A DNA stretch of 56,290 nucleotides from Calidithermus roseus (GTDB taxonomy: Bacteria > Deinococcota > Deinococci > Deinococcales > Thermaceae): positions 1-56,290 of the forward strand of contig NZ_QWLA01000013.1 in the NCBI RefSeq assembly GCF_003574095.1. Direction: 5' to 3'. Shown here piece by piece: positions 1 to 10,427 of the stretch. Each line of letters starts with the position of its first letter. Position 1 is the first letter of the stretch. Both the position numbers and the translations under genes were made by a program. The notes below the pieces were generated by a model that made no database searches, had not been told where the DNA came from, and saw only the letters and a list, made by a program, of their open reading frames with translations.

Positions 1-95
1 GGGCTGGGTTGGGCCAGGGCCAGCGGGAGGGGAGTGGCCAGGGCTACCCAGAGAAACTTGCGTCGGGTCCACCGTCTTGCTTGTTCACTCTCCAC
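1..95 (-). CDS. Exported protein with Tat signal peptide (partial, window edge)
   Basis: Only the first 31 codons are in the window; the gene runs off the left edge. A GTG at 95 is preceded by GAAGGAGG at suitable spacing, so I take it as the start. An in-frame ATG at 113 is possible but has no ribosome binding site. The N-terminus carries TRRKFL followed by a hydrophobic stretch ending in ALAQ, a good twin-arginine export signal with a signal-peptidase site. The product is therefore probably exported folded, perhaps with a cofactor. The mature protein cannot be seen. It follows the exported hypothetical gene ending at 182 on the same strand, about 86 bp away, so the two may be co-transcribed. 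Confidence 0.6.
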   Translation of the reverse strand, partial: MESEQARRWTRRKFLWVALATPLPLALAQPS

Positions 96-181
96 TGCTT
101 CCTCCTTCGGCATCCAGCCTGAGTCCTGGGAACAGGGTAGCCCATGAGTGTGAACGTTGGGCGAAGATCCAGCTAAGGGCA

Positions 182-889
182 TCACTTCTCGATGGGGATT
201 CGCCACCGGGCCTCCTCGATGCTGGAGATTCCACTTACCACGACGATGATTTCGGTGAGGCCGGGGTCGGCCAGGTCGGCTATGAGGGTGAGGTAGCCCA
301 GCCGCGTGGAGCGCCCAGGAGGAACCACGAAGCTGCCGCCCACGGGGCGTATCCTGAGCGCTTGGCCCAGGTTGCTGCTGGCGCTGAAGTTGTCCTGAGT
401 GAGTCTGAGCACCAAGTCGCCCTGCCTGCGACTGGTGAGGGTCACCTCGAGCAGGATGCTGTCGGGGTTGGTTCGCAGCAGCCTAAGGGTGAGCTCGAGA
501 CCTCCCTGCTTCCAGCTTTGCCCCAGCTCGAGAATTGTGCCCGCAGCCGTGTCGCCTGCGACACGGCTGTACCTGATCTCCACCCGGTAACGCCGACCAG
601 CTACCAGCGTGAGGTTATGCGAAGCCGGGCTGGGGGCGTACACTTCCCCCCCGGCGCTGACGCGATCGGCGCGGAGGGCGTAGCTGCCGCTGCCGAGCTG
701 GCTGACCAGCACGCTCTCTACGATGCGAAGGCGGGTTCCGCCCGGTCCTGTGAGCACTACGGCGGCGTCCACCCCCTGGGGCAGGCCGCTGATGACGATC
801 TCGAGGCTGGCCGTGCTCTGGGCCAGGCTCCACAATTCCCCCGCAGCTAAAAGGACGATCCCTGTGGCGTGCGCGAGCAACCTGCCCAT
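182..889 (-). CDS. Exported hypothetical protein
   Basis: 235 residues. I recognise no family. A hydrophobic N-terminal segment (about residues 5-22, ending ...SLAQS) looks like a Sec signal peptide. The rest is rich in alternating hydrophobic residues, Gly, Thr and Ser with no Cys, as expected for a beta-sandwich domain in an extracytoplasmic protein. The start ATG has a GAGGGGG ribosome binding site a few bases upstream. It is divergent from the thiolase gene and lies just upstream of another exported protein gene on the same strand. That it is a coding gene is fairly sure from the signal peptide, ribosome binding site and absence of overlap; its function is unknown. Confidence 0.7.
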   Translation of the reverse strand: MGRLLAHATGIVLLAAGELWSLAQSTASLEIVISGLPQGVDAAVVLTGPGGTRLRIVESVLVSQLGSGSYALRADRVSAGGEVYAPSPASHNLTLVAGRRYRVEIRYSRVAGDTAAGTILELGQSWKQGGLELTLRLLRTNPDSILLEVTLTSRRQGDLVLRLTQDNFSASSNLGQALRIRPVGGSFVVPPGRSTRLGYLTLIADLADPGLTEIIVVVSGISSIEEARWRIPIEK

Positions 890-1041
890 CCGACCCCCTC
901 GTGAGTTTGACGTTGGCGTGAACTACCCCGATTCTAGAGGGGGGCAGAGGGGTTTACAACTCGGATGTGTTTCAGGCCCCTCGATGTAACGTTTTTACAA
1001 CTTGCCGCTCAAATACCATAGCATATAGCGAGGAGGCGATC

Positions 1042-2232
1042 ATGCGCGAAGTGTTTGTGGTTTCGGCAGTTCGAACCCCCATCGGGAAGTTCGGCGGGGC
1101 GCTGAAGGACTTCTCCCCGGTCGATCTGGGGGCCCACGTGATGAAGGCGGCGCTCGAGAAGGCCGGGGTGCAGGGAAGCGACCTCGACCTGTTCGTCTTC
1201 GGGCAGGTGCTCAGGGCCGGGCACGGCCAGCTACCCCCACGCCAGGCTGCCTTCAAGGCAGGAATTCCCAGCAGCGTTGATGGCTACGCCGTGGACATGG
1301 TCTGCGCCTCGGGGATGCAGGCCACTGCCAACGGTGCCCTGGCGATCAAGAACGGCGATGCGGAGCTGGTGCTGGTGGGGGGCATGGAATCCATGACCCA
1401 GACCGGTTTCTACCTCAGCAGCCGGGCCCGCTGGGGCTACAAGTACCTGGCCGGGGCCCCCGAGCAGTTGCAGGACATCCTCCAGCGCGACGGGCTCTCC
1501 GATCCCTTCACCGGCGAGGCCATGGGCGAGCAGACCGAGCGCCTGGCCGCCGAGTTCGGGGTGAGTCGCGCCGAACTCGACGAGGTGGCGCTGCACTCCA
1601 ACCTGCGCGCGGCTCAGGCGACGGAAGCTTGCCACTTCAGCCGGGAGATCGTGCCGGTGGAGGTCAAGACCCGCAAGGGGGTAGAGGTGGTGAGCAAGGA
1701 CGAGGGCGTGCGGCCCGAGACCACCCTCGAGTCCCTCGGAGCCCTGCGCCCGGCCTTCAAGAAGGACGGCGTGCTCACCGCGGGGAACTCCTCACAGATC
1801 TCCGACGGGGCGGCGGCGCTGCTGCTGGCGAGTGGCGAAGCCCTCCAGAAGCACGGCCTCAAGCCCATTGCCCGCATCCTGGGCTCGAGCTGGGCCGCCG
1901 GGGAGCCCTGGCGTTTCCCCGAGGCTCCGGTCCCCGCGGTCAAGAAGCTGCTGGGCAAGCTGGGGATGCAGGTCTCCGACTTCGACCTCTTCGAGAACAA
2001 CGAGGCTTTCGCCCTCAACAACATCCTCTTCCACCGACTGCTGGGCGTGCCGATGGACAAACTCAACGTTCACGGCGGGGCCATCGCGCTGGGGCACCCC
2101 ATCGGCGCGAGTGGAGCCCGCATCCTCACCACCCTGATCCACGCCCTGCACACCCACGGCAAGAGCCGGGGCCTGGCGGCGATCTGCCACGGCACAGGGG
2201 GCTCTGCCGCGCTGGCGCTCGAGGCTGTTTGA
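1042..2232 (+). CDS. Thiolase (acetyl-CoA C-acetyltransferase family)
   Basis: 396 residues, normal for the family. Thiolases condense two acyl-CoAs or cleave 3-ketoacyl-CoA. The nucleophile is Cys88 in DMVCASGMQA, the His motif is GHPIGASG (His352), and the C-terminal acid/base Cys is Cys382 in CHG. These three are the full catalytic set. The start at 1042 is preceded by AGGAGG 6 nt upstream; an open frame further upstream to 967 has no such site. The gene stands alone, convergent with rpsI. Family membership is certain. Whether it serves acetoacetyl-CoA synthesis or beta-oxidation cannot be told from sequence here, as no other fatty-acid gene is adjacent. Confidence 0.95.
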   Translation: MREVFVVSAVRTPIGKFGGALKDFSPVDLGAHVMKAALEKAGVQGSDLDLFVFGQVLRAGHGQLPPRQAAFKAGIPSSVDGYAVDMVCASGMQATANGALAIKNGDAELVLVGGMESMTQTGFYLSSRARWGYKYLAGAPEQLQDILQRDGLSDPFTGEAMGEQTERLAAEFGVSRAELDEVALHSNLRAAQATEACHFSREIVPVEVKTRKGVEVVSKDEGVRPETTLESLGALRPAFKKDGVLTAGNSSQISDGAAALLLASGEALQKHGLKPIARILGSSWAAGEPWRFPEAPVPAVKKLLGKLGMQVSDFDLFENNEAFALNNILFHRLLGVPMDKLNVHGGAIALGHPIGASGARILTTLIHALHTHGKSRGLAAICHGTGGSAALALEAV

Positions 2233-2235
2233 AAT

Positions 2236-2291
2236 TAGCCGTCAGCAAAGGGCGAGTAACGGGATCGGCCATCGGCCATACGGCATCAAAC
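2236..2291. repeat. Heptad array 1 (8 units)
   Basis: Eight consecutive 7-bp units in strict phase, including ATCGGCC twice and then ATACGGC and ATCAAAC. It sits between the thiolase stop codon and the rpsI terminator. Part of a family of 13 arrays in this window. Confidence 0.75.
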
Positions 2292-2294
2292 GAA

Positions 2295-2318
2295 AAACCC
2301 TCCCGCATGGGAGGGTTT
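2295..2318 (-). terminator. Intrinsic terminator of rplM-rpsI
   Basis: Perfect 10-bp stem (AAACCCTCCC / GGGAGGGTTT) with a GCAT loop. On the minus strand the stem runs into TTTTTCGTTT, a good U-tract, so it terminates rpsI; it may also stop the convergent thiolase transcript. Confidence 0.85.
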
Positions 2319-2334
2319 CGCAGTTCTCGGCCGC

Positions 2335-2721
2335 TTAACGCTTGGAGTACTGCGGCGCACGACGGGCTTTGTGCTTGCCGTACTTCTTGCGCTCGACCTC
2401 GCGAGGGTCGCGGGTGAGGAAGCCCTGGGGCTTGAGTTTGCTGCGCAAGTCGGCGTTGTAGCTGACGAGTGCGCGGGCGATGCCCAGCTTGATGGCGTCG
2501 ACCTGGCCGCTCTTGCCGCCGCCTTCGACGGTGATGTAGGCGTCGAAGCGGTTGGTGGCGTCCACGGCGCGCAGGGGCTCGAGGGCCGACACAGCCTTCA
2601 CGAGGTTGCCGAAGTAATCCTGGAACTCGAGGCCGTTGACGGTAACCTTGCCTTTGCCGGGGCGCAGAAAGACCCGCGCCACGCTGGTTTTACGACGGCC
2701 AGTGCCGTAGTACTGCTCCAT
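2335..2721 (-). CDS. rpsI: 30S ribosomal protein uS9
   Basis: 128 residues, full length. The N-terminal [14 protein letters not shown] and the basic C-terminus ending QYSKR are diagnostic of S9, whose C-terminal tail reaches the decoding centre and contacts P-site tRNA. The start ATG overlaps the rplM stop codon by one base (TAATG), so translation is probably coupled. It is the second gene of the conserved rplM-rpsI operon and is followed by a strong intrinsic terminator. Confidence 0.98.
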   Translation of the reverse strand: MEQYYGTGRRKTSVARVFLRPGKGKVTVNGLEFQDYFGNLVKAVSALEPLRAVDATNRFDAYITVEGGGKSGQVDAIKLGIARALVSYNADLRSKLKPQGFLTRDPREVERKKYGKHKARRAPQYSKR

Positions 2722-3149
2722 TACTTGACCTCCAGCTTGGTGGGCTTCTGGGCCTGGTGGGGGTGGGTCGGTCCGGCGTAGACCTTGAGGCGGCGGAACA
2801 TGCAGTAACCCAGCGGACCCTTAGGCAGCATGCCCTTGACGGCATGCTCGATGGCTTTCTCGGGCTTGTGGGCCAGCATTTCAGCAGCCACGACCTTCTT
2901 GAGGCCGCCCTGGTAGCCGGTGTAGCGAGTGTAGACTTTGGTCTGGGGTTTGCTGCCGGTCAGGCGCACCTTAGCGGCGTTGATCACCACCACGATGTCG
3001 CCGGTGGCCATATTGGGGGTCCAGTCAGGCTTGTGCTTGCCGCGCAACACGCGGGCAATTTGCGAAGCCAGACGGCCTAGGGTCTGGCCCTCGGCATCCA
3101 CCACGACCCAGTCGGGTTCGCGCTCTTGGGGAACGTAGGTCTTGAACAC
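2721..3149 (-). CDS. rplM: 50S ribosomal protein uL13
   Basis: 142 residues, full length. Motifs include [31 protein letters not shown] and [16 protein letters not shown], all typical of L13. The start is GTG at 3149, with AGGAG 7 nt upstream. The gene heads the rplM-rpsI operon. Its promoter lies at 3248-3277 and the transcript begins with a long stem-loop (3199-3237). In Escherichia coli L13 represses its own operon through the leader, so autogenous control is plausible here but unproven. Confidence 0.98.
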   Translation of the reverse strand: MFKTYVPQEREPDWVVVDAEGQTLGRLASQIARVLRGKHKPDWTPNMATGDIVVVINAAKVRLTGSKPQTKVYTRYTGYQGGLKKVVAAEMLAHKPEKAIEHAVKGMLPKGPLGYCMFRRLKVYAGPTHPHQAQKPTKLEVK

Positions 3150-3198
3150 TTTGGGTTCTCCTGATCCCGCTGCCTACCAACAGCGGGGGTTGAGATTT

Positions 3199-3237
3199 GT
3201 TCTTTGGCAAAAGGATCGGGGGCCTTCCGCAAAGAAC
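3199..3237 (-). promoter_or_regulatory. Stem-loop in the rplM-rpsI 5' leader
   Basis: In the minus-strand transcript GUUCUUU pairs with AAAGAAC and the adjoining GCGGAAGG pairs with CCUUUUGC, giving 15 base pairs broken by one bulged base, with an 8-nt loop. Two of the pairs are G-U, which form only in the minus-strand RNA; the plus strand would have A-C mismatches there. The fold begins within a few bases of the predicted transcript 5' end and lies about 50 nt before the rplM start. Confidence 0.65.
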
Positions 3238-3247
3238 GCCAGCGAGC

Positions 3248-3277
3248 AATATAGCACAGGGCTTTCAGCCAGGTAAA
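3248..3277 (-). promoter_or_regulatory. Promoter of rplM-rpsI
   Basis: Minus strand: -35 TTTACC (3277-3272), 18-bp spacer, -10 TATATT (3253-3248) with an extended TGC immediately before it. The predicted start is near 3241, giving a leader of about 90 nt. Confidence 0.7.
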
Positions 3278-3370
3278 GAGCGAATGGGACGTACGCTGGA
3301 AGCAAGACCTGTTTCCTGCCCGCTGCACTAGCTTGTACCGCCGTCCACACAGCCTGCGGGGGATGGGGGC

Positions 3371-3376
3371 TAAACT
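3371..3376 (+). promoter_or_regulatory. -10 box of phhB
   Basis: TAAACT ends 8 nt before the phhB ATG. The short gap fits a leaderless transcript, although GAGGGG also lies in that gap. No clear -35 is visible. Confidence 0.4.
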
Positions 3377-3384
3377 CGAGGGGC

Positions 3385-3675
3385 ATGAAACTCAGTGACC
3401 AGGAAATCGCCCAGGCCCTCGCCGAGTTGCCGGGCTGGACGGTGGTGAGCGGAAGGCTCGAGAAGACCTATACCTTCGCCAGCTATGCCGACGGGGCGGC
3501 CTTCGCCCTGCGGATCGCGCTGCTGGCTGAGAAGAAGGACCACCACCCCGATCTGCTGGGCATCGGGTGGAAGAAGGTGCTGGTAGCCTACGTGACCCAC
3601 TCCCAAGGAGGCATCACCTCCCTGGACGTCGAGGCTGCCAGGGCCGTGGATGCGGTGTACACTAAATTTGCTTGA
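3385..3675 (+). CDS. phhB: Pterin-4a-carbinolamine dehydratase
   Basis: 96 residues, the usual length. The enzyme dehydrates 4a-hydroxytetrahydrobiopterin, recycling the pterin cofactor of aromatic amino-acid hydroxylases. The family signature KDHHPDLL (residues about 51-58), with the catalytic double His, and a later His in YVTHSQGGIT are present. No phenylalanine hydroxylase gene is adjacent, so its partner lies elsewhere or it has another pterin-related role. The gene stands between the divergent rplM operon and sucA. Confidence 0.93.
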   Translation: MKLSDQEIAQALAELPGWTVVSGRLEKTYTFASYADGAAFALRIALLAEKKDHHPDLLGIGWKKVLVAYVTHSQGGITSLDVEAARAVDAVYTKFA

Positions 3676-3711
3676 AACCACAGGGTGCGGGCGTAGCGGG
3701 GGTGGGCTTGA

Positions 3712-3727
3712 GGGTGTACCTACACCC
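3712..3727. promoter_or_regulatory. Palindromic operator candidate upstream of sucA
   Basis: GGGTGTACCTACACCC is a perfect dyad (GGGTGTA-CC-TACACCC), 62-77 bp before the sucA start. The core GTGTA-NN-TACAC recurs upstream of sdhCDAB at 52393-52404, suggesting a shared regulator of TCA-cycle genes. Confidence 0.5.
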
Positions 3728-3789
3728 AAACCGCCCCGTTTCACCTTGCACATATGAAAAAGGGAGTAAACTTTTCGATTGGTGAGTGT

Positions 3790-6513
<2,724 letters not shown>

Positions 6514-6520
6514 GCCCCTA

Positions 6521-6546
6521 AAACCCCGGCGCAGTAGCCGGGGTTT
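6521..6546 (+). terminator. Hairpin between sucA and sucB
   Basis: Perfect 10-bp stem AAACCCCGGC / GCCGGGGTTT with a 6-nt loop and a short TTTAT tail. It likely stops some of the sucA transcript, making E1 and E2 levels differ. Confidence 0.65.
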
Positions 6547-6611
6547 ATCCCGTACGCCAAGCGACTCGAGTCAAACAGCGATAAACTAACAGAGCTTTAG
6601 GAGGATTCACG

Positions 6612-7814
6612 ATGGCCGTAGAACTCAAAGTGCCCGCCGTGGGCGAATCCATTACCGAGGTGGAGATCGGGCAGTGGCTCAAGAAGGAAGGCGAGGCGGT
6701 GAAGGTCGACGAGCCGCTGGTGGAACTCGTCACCGACAAGGCCACCCTCGAGCTACCCTCACCGGTAAACGGCGTGCTGGGCAAGATTCTGGTTTCGTCT
6801 GGCGTGGCCAAGGTGGGCGACGTGGTGGCGATGCTCGAGGAGGGTGCAGCCCCGGTGGCCCGCTCCGAAGCCGCCCCACAGCCTGCGCCCAGCCCACAAC
6901 CGGCCCCAGCTCAGCCTCAATCCGCCCAGCCCATCGCCATGCCTGCTGCCGAGCGCCTGATGGCCCAAAGCGGCATCACCCCGGCCCAGGTGCAGCCCTC
7001 CGGCCCCGGCGGGCGCATCCTCAAGGAGGACGTCCAGCAGGCCATTGCCACCAAGCCTGCTCCGGCCCCCGCCCCTGCGCCCACAGTGCCCCTCACTCCC
7101 AAGGCCCCAGCTGAGCGCAAGGACGACGTGGTACCCATGACCCCGCTGCGGCGCCGCATTGCCGAGCGCTTGCTAGCGGCCAAGCAGAACACGGCCATGC
7201 TCACCACCTTCAACGAGGCCGACATGGGCATGGTGATGGATCTGCGCAAGGAATACGGTGAGAGCTTCCAGAAGAAGTACGGCGTGAAGCTGGGCTTCAT
7301 GAGCTTCTTCGTCAGGGCCGTGGTGCAGGCGTTGCAGGAGATCCCACAGCTCAACGCCGAGATTCGCGGCGGTGACATCGTTTATCACCGCTACTACGAC
7401 ATCGGTATCGCAGTGGGCGGGGGTGAGGGTCTGGTGGTGCCGGTGATCCGCGACGCCGACAAGCTCTCCATGGCCCAGATCGAGGCGGTCATCGCCGATT
7501 ACGGCGTGAGGGTGCGTGAGAAGAAGATCAAGCCCGAGGAGCTGATGGGCGGCACCTTCACCATCACCAACGGCGGCATTTACGGCTCCTTGAACTCCAC
7601 CCCCATCCTCAACCCGCCCCAGGTAGGCATCCTGGGCATGCACGCCATCGTCGAGCGCCCGGTAGTCAGGAATGGCCAGGTGGTGATCCGCCCCATGATG
7701 AACCTGGCCCTCTCCTACGACCACCGCATCGTCGATGGGCGCGAGGCGGTGACCTTTCTCAAGCGGATCAAGGAACTCATCGAGAACCCAGTACGGTTGG
7801 CGTTGGAAGTCTGA
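6612..7814 (+). CDS. sucB: Dihydrolipoamide succinyltransferase (2-oxoglutarate dehydrogenase E2)
   Basis: 400 residues. One lipoyl domain (residues 1-78) with the lipoylated Lys43 in TDKATLE, then an Ala/Pro/Gln-rich linker, a peripheral subunit-binding domain (about 114-148), a second Ala/Pro linker, and the catalytic acyltransferase domain ending with the active-site [10 protein letters not shown] (His and Asp). The start ATG is preceded by TAGGAGG. It lies between sucA and lpdA, the partner E1 and E3 genes. A pyruvate-dehydrogenase E2 is the alternative, but linkage to a true SucA argues for succinyltransferase. Confidence 0.95.
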   Translation: MAVELKVPAVGESITEVEIGQWLKKEGEAVKVDEPLVELVTDKATLELPSPVNGVLGKILVSSGVAKVGDVVAMLEEGAAPVARSEAAPQPAPSPQPAPAQPQSAQPIAMPAAERLMAQSGITPAQVQPSGPGGRILKEDVQQAIATKPAPAPAPAPTVPLTPKAPAERKDDVVPMTPLRRRIAERLLAAKQNTAMLTTFNEADMGMVMDLRKEYGESFQKKYGVKLGFMSFFVRAVVQALQEIPQLNAEIRGGDIVYHRYYDIGIAVGGGEGLVVPVIRDADKLSMAQIEAVIADYGVRVREKKIKPEELMGGTFTITNGGIYGSLNSTPILNPPQVGILGMHAIVERPVVRNGQVVIRPMMNLALSYDHRIVDGREAVTFLKRIKELIENPVRLALEV

Positions 7815-7818
7815 AGAT

Positions 7819-7902
7819 GCAAGACGCCAAACGCAAGGCGCAAAACGCGATCAGGGGAAAGGCGTTTGGCGTTCGGCATTCGGCGTTTAGCGGAGCGAAG
7901 CG
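7819..7902. repeat. Heptad array 2 (12 units)
   Basis: Twelve 7-bp units in phase fill the sucB-lpdA gap. Units GCAAGAC and GCCAAAC on the left give way, after GCGATCA and GGGGAAA, to the complementary sense GGCGTTT and GGCGTTC on the right, so the array can fold back. The last units contain the GGAG nearest to the lpdA start. Confidence 0.8.
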
Positions 7903-7905
7903 ACT

Positions 7906-9288
7906 ATGCCAAAACATCAACTCGTCGTCATCGGTGCGGGGCCTGGCGGTTATGTGGCTGCCATCAAGGCCGCACAACTGGGCCTCGAGGTGGCCTGCGT
8001 GGAGAAGGAGCAGGCCCTGGGCGGCACCTGCTTGCGGGTAGGCTGCATTCCCTCCAAGGCCCTACTGGAAGCCAGCGAGAAGTTCTACCAGGCCAAAAAG
8101 GGCGCGATGGTGGGGGTGAGGTTCCAGGACGTGAGCCTGGACCTCGCCGCCATGATGGCCCACAAGGACAAGGTGGTGCAGGCCAACACCGACGGGGTGA
8201 GCTTCTTGTTCAAGAAGAACAAGGTCACCCGTTACCTGGGCCACGCCCGCTTCGTCTCGGTCAACAAGCTCGTGGTGGACGGTCCCCAAGGCCAGACCGA
8301 GCTCGAGTTCGAGCGCTGCATCATCGCTACCGGCTCCAAGGTGGCCATGCTGAAGGGGGTCGAGGTCGATTACCGTACTATCATCACCTCCGACGAGGCC
8401 ATTGCGCTCGAGCAGGTTCCCGAGACCATGGTGGTGATCGGGGGCGGGGTGATCGGGCTCGAGCTGGGCTCGGTCTGGAGCCGCCTGGGCTCGAAGGTGA
8501 CGGTTCTGGAGTACCTGCCTCGCATCCTGGGGGGCATGGACGGCGAGATTTCCCGCGCCGCCGAAAAGGTCTTCAAGAAGCAGGGCCTCGACATCCGCAC
8601 CTCGCAGAAGGTCACGCGGGCCTATGTCAAGGACGGCAAGGGCGTGGTCGAGGTCGAAGGCGGCGAGACCTTCACCGCCGACAAGGTGCTGCTGGCGGCG
8701 AGCCGGGTGCCCAACACCGACGGGCTGGGACTCGAGGCCGTGGGCATCACCCCCGACAGCCGGGGGCGCATCCCGGTCAACGAACACTTTCAGACCAGTG
8801 TCCCCAACATCTATGCCATCGGCGACGTGATTCCTGGGCCGATGCTGGCCCACAAAGCCGAGGAGGACGGGATCGCCGCCGTGGAGGGGATGGTCACGGG
8901 CTGGGGCCACGTGGACTACAACACCGTGCCCAACGTGGTCTACACCCACCCCGAGATCGCCTCGGTGGGGCAGACCGAAGAGGAGCTCAAGGAAGCGGGT
9001 ATTCCCTACAAGAAGGGCAGCTTCCCCTTCCAGGCCAACGGGCGGGCGCGGGCCATGGGTGACACCGAGGGCTTCGTCAAGGTGCTTACCCACGCCCAGA
9101 CCGACCGGGTGCTGGGGGTCCACATCATCGGCCCCCGCGCGGGCGACCTCATTGCCGAAGCCGCCACCGCCATGACCTTCAAGGCTTCTTCAGAGGACAT
9201 TGGCCGGGTCTCGCACGCCCACCCCACGCTGGCCGAAGCCCTCAAGGAGGCGGCGATGGCGGCGTACGACAAGCCGATTCACATTTGA
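7906..9288 (+). CDS. lpdA: Dihydrolipoamide dehydrogenase (E3)
   Basis: 460 residues, typical length. The flavoprotein reoxidises the dihydrolipoyl arm of E2 and reduces NAD+. The FAD-binding GAGPGGYVAA is near the N-terminus, the redox disulfide Cys42/Cys47 is in GGTCLRVGCIPSK, the NAD-binding GGGVIGLELGSVWSRLG is central, and the catalytic His439-Glu444 pair is in HAHPTLAEALKE. It is the third gene of the sucA-sucB-lpdA cluster. The space before it is filled by a heptad array that supplies its weak GGAG ribosome binding site. Confidence 0.97.
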   Translation: MPKHQLVVIGAGPGGYVAAIKAAQLGLEVACVEKEQALGGTCLRVGCIPSKALLEASEKFYQAKKGAMVGVRFQDVSLDLAAMMAHKDKVVQANTDGVSFLFKKNKVTRYLGHARFVSVNKLVVDGPQGQTELEFERCIIATGSKVAMLKGVEVDYRTIITSDEAIALEQVPETMVVIGGGVIGLELGSVWSRLGSKVTVLEYLPRILGGMDGEISRAAEKVFKKQGLDIRTSQKVTRAYVKDGKGVVEVEGGETFTADKVLLAASRVPNTDGLGLEAVGITPDSRGRIPVNEHFQTSVPNIYAIGDVIPGPMLAHKAEEDGIAAVEGMVTGWGHVDYNTVPNVVYTHPEIASVGQTEEELKEAGIPYKKGSFPFQANGRARAMGDTEGFVKVLTHAQTDRVLGVHIIGPRAGDLIAEAATAMTFKASSEDIGRVSHAHPTLAEALKEAAMAAYDKPIHI

Positions 9289-9290
9289 GG

Positions 9291-9346
9291 TCGTACGTCG
9301 TACGTCCTACGTCGTACGCGAGACGCCGAACGTCAAACGCAAGACG
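9291..9346. repeat. Heptad array 3 (8 units)
   Basis: Eight units, each ending in ACG (TCGTACG, TCCTACG, CGAGACG, CCGAACG, TCAAACG, CAAGACG). It begins two bases after the lpdA stop codon. Confidence 0.85.
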
Positions 9347-9355
9347 CCCTTTGTT

Positions 9356-9387
9356 TATCCCCCTTAGCAAGGGGGGTTGGGGGGATA
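9356..9387. repeat. G/C-run hairpin repeat
   Basis: TATCCCCC pairs with GGGGGATA, and an inner alternative stem CCCCCTT-AGC-AAGGGGG overlaps it. It lies between heptad array 3 and the lpdA terminator. Confidence 0.5.
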
Positions 9388-9388
9388 G

Positions 9389-9412
9389 CCCCTCCCCGCA
9401 CGCGGGGAGGGG
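9389..9412 (+). terminator. Terminator of the suc-lpdA cluster
   Basis: Perfect 11-bp stem CCCCTCCCCGC / GCGGGGAGGGG with a 2-nt loop, followed by TTTACC. Very stable; the T-tract is short. Confidence 0.65.
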
Positions 9413-9416
9413 TTTA

Positions 9417-9479
9417 CCACGAGCCACACGCCACGGGCCTTTTGCTGACGGCTGACCGCTGATAGCTGACGGCTATACC
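9417..9479. repeat. Heptad array 4 (9 units)
   Basis: Nine units in phase: CCACGAG, CCACACG, CCACGGG, CCTTTTG, then CTGACGG, CTGACCG, CTGATAG, CTGACGG, CTATACC. The CCAC-then-CTTTT order also occurs in array 5. Confidence 0.85.
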
Positions 9480-9481
9480 CG

Positions 9482-9667
9482 CTACCTCCGTGCCTCGAGC
9501 CAGTCCTTCACCCAGCCGCCGAGCAGGACCGCTAGATCCACGGCTACGGCGATTTGGGGCGGGGTTTTGATGACGTCCAGGATCGTGAGGACGGCCTGGA
9601 CCACGGCGACCGCCCAGGCGAGGGTGAACGAGAGGATGCGGAGGAACCACTTGCGAGCTGCGTTCAC
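9482..9667 (-). CDS. Small hydrophobic hypothetical protein
   Basis: 61 residues, GTG start. One long hydrophobic segment (about residues 8-32) followed by a second moderately hydrophobic helix and a charged C-terminus, suggesting a small membrane protein. There is no Shine-Dalgarno sequence, but TAGCAT ends 6 nt upstream of the GTG, the spacing seen before other leaderless genes in this window. The phoU terminator lies just upstream. I recognise no family. It could be spurious, but the promoter placement supports it. Confidence 0.5.
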   Translation of the reverse strand: MNAARKWFLRILSFTLAWAVAVVQAVLTILDVIKTPPQIAVAVDLAVLLGGWVKDWLEARR

Positions 9668-9673
9668 GCCAAC

Positions 9674-9679
9674 ATGCTA
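9674..9679 (-). promoter_or_regulatory. -10 box of the 61-residue gene
   Basis: TAGCAT on the minus strand, 6 nt before the GTG at 9667; fits a leaderless start. Confidence 0.4.
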
Positions 9680-9680
9680 A

Positions 9681-9716
9681 GGGCGGGGCTGCCCCTGAGG
9701 CGTAGGAGCCCCGCCC
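9681..9716 (-). terminator. Terminator downstream of phoU
   Basis: 10-bp perfect stem GGGCGGGGCT / AGCCCCGCCC with a 16-nt loop, 15 bp after the phoU stop on the minus strand. The tail TTAGCATG is poor in T. Confidence 0.6.
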
Positions 9717-9731
9717 CCTTCGCCCTACAGG

Positions 9732-10400
9732 CTAGCCGTGGACGTCCTCGGGTTTTTTCTCCATGCGCCCGGTGAGCCAGTAGAGGATGCGCTCGGCGAT
9801 GTTTTCCAGGTGGTCGCCCAGGCGCTCGTAGCTGCGGGCGATACGCATGAGGGTGAGGGCTTTGGAGATGGTGCGGGGGTCTTCCATCATGTAAGTCAGC
9901 AACTCCCGCGTCACCGACTCGTACATCCCGTCCACCTCGTCGTCGCGGCGCAGGACCTCACGGGCAGCTTCCTGGTCGCGCTCGGCCATGGCCTTGGCGA
10001 TCAGATCGAGCATCGCCGCCAGGCGGTGCGCCATCTCGGGCAGGATCACGTAGTTCTTGAGCGGCGGTTCCTTGGCCAGCACGATCACGTCCTCGGCCAC
10101 GTGGGCTGCGTAGTCCCCGGCCCGCTCGAGGTCGGTGAGGGACTTGATGATGGTCATGGCGAAGCGCAGGTCGCTGGCGACGAGCCCCTGGCGGGCCATC
10201 AGGACGATCATGTCGTTCTCGATTTTGAGCTCGAGGGGGTCCACCTCGTTCTTGTCCTGAGCGATAACCTCATTGGCTAAGCCGGGATCCTGCTCGGCGA
10301 GGGCCTTCGCGCTTTTCTGCACCATTTCGCGCACCAGAGAGACCATGCGGATGCTCTCCTGGGTGAGTCTTGCGAGTTCTCGGTCTAAGGCTTCACGCAT
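9732..10400 (-). CDS. phoU: Phosphate-signalling accessory protein PhoU
   Basis: 222 residues, an all-helical protein with the tandem PhoU repeat. Each half carries the metal-binding type motif (ENDMIVLMARQG and RDDEVDGMYESVTREL regions). PhoU links the Pst transporter to the sensor kinase and holds the Pho response off when phosphate is plentiful. The ATG at 10400 has GGAGG 5 nt upstream and is preferred over a GTG four codons earlier. It closes the phoB-phoR-phoU cluster, with no pst genes beside it; a pst set lies at 36.7-40.5 kb. Confidence 0.93.
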   Translation of the reverse strand: MREALDRELARLTQESIRMVSLVREMVQKSAKALAEQDPGLANEVIAQDKNEVDPLELKIENDMIVLMARQGLVASDLRFAMTIIKSLTDLERAGDYAAHVAEDVIVLAKEPPLKNYVILPEMAHRLAAMLDLIAKAMAERDQEAAREVLRRDDEVDGMYESVTRELLTYMMEDPRTISKALTLMRIARSYERLGDHLENIAERILYWLTGRMEKKPEDVHG

Positions 10401-10427
10401 AAAAACCTCCACGAAGATTATCAGCCC

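Noticed and set aside
3754-3789. Longer sucA start at ATG 3754
   Set aside because: Adds 12 residues without family similarity and has no ribosome binding site; ATG 3790 begins at the homology.
7866-9062. 398-codon plus-strand frame overlapping lpdA
   Set aside because: Arg/Gly-rich shifted reading of lpdA; the true frame has all E3 motifs.
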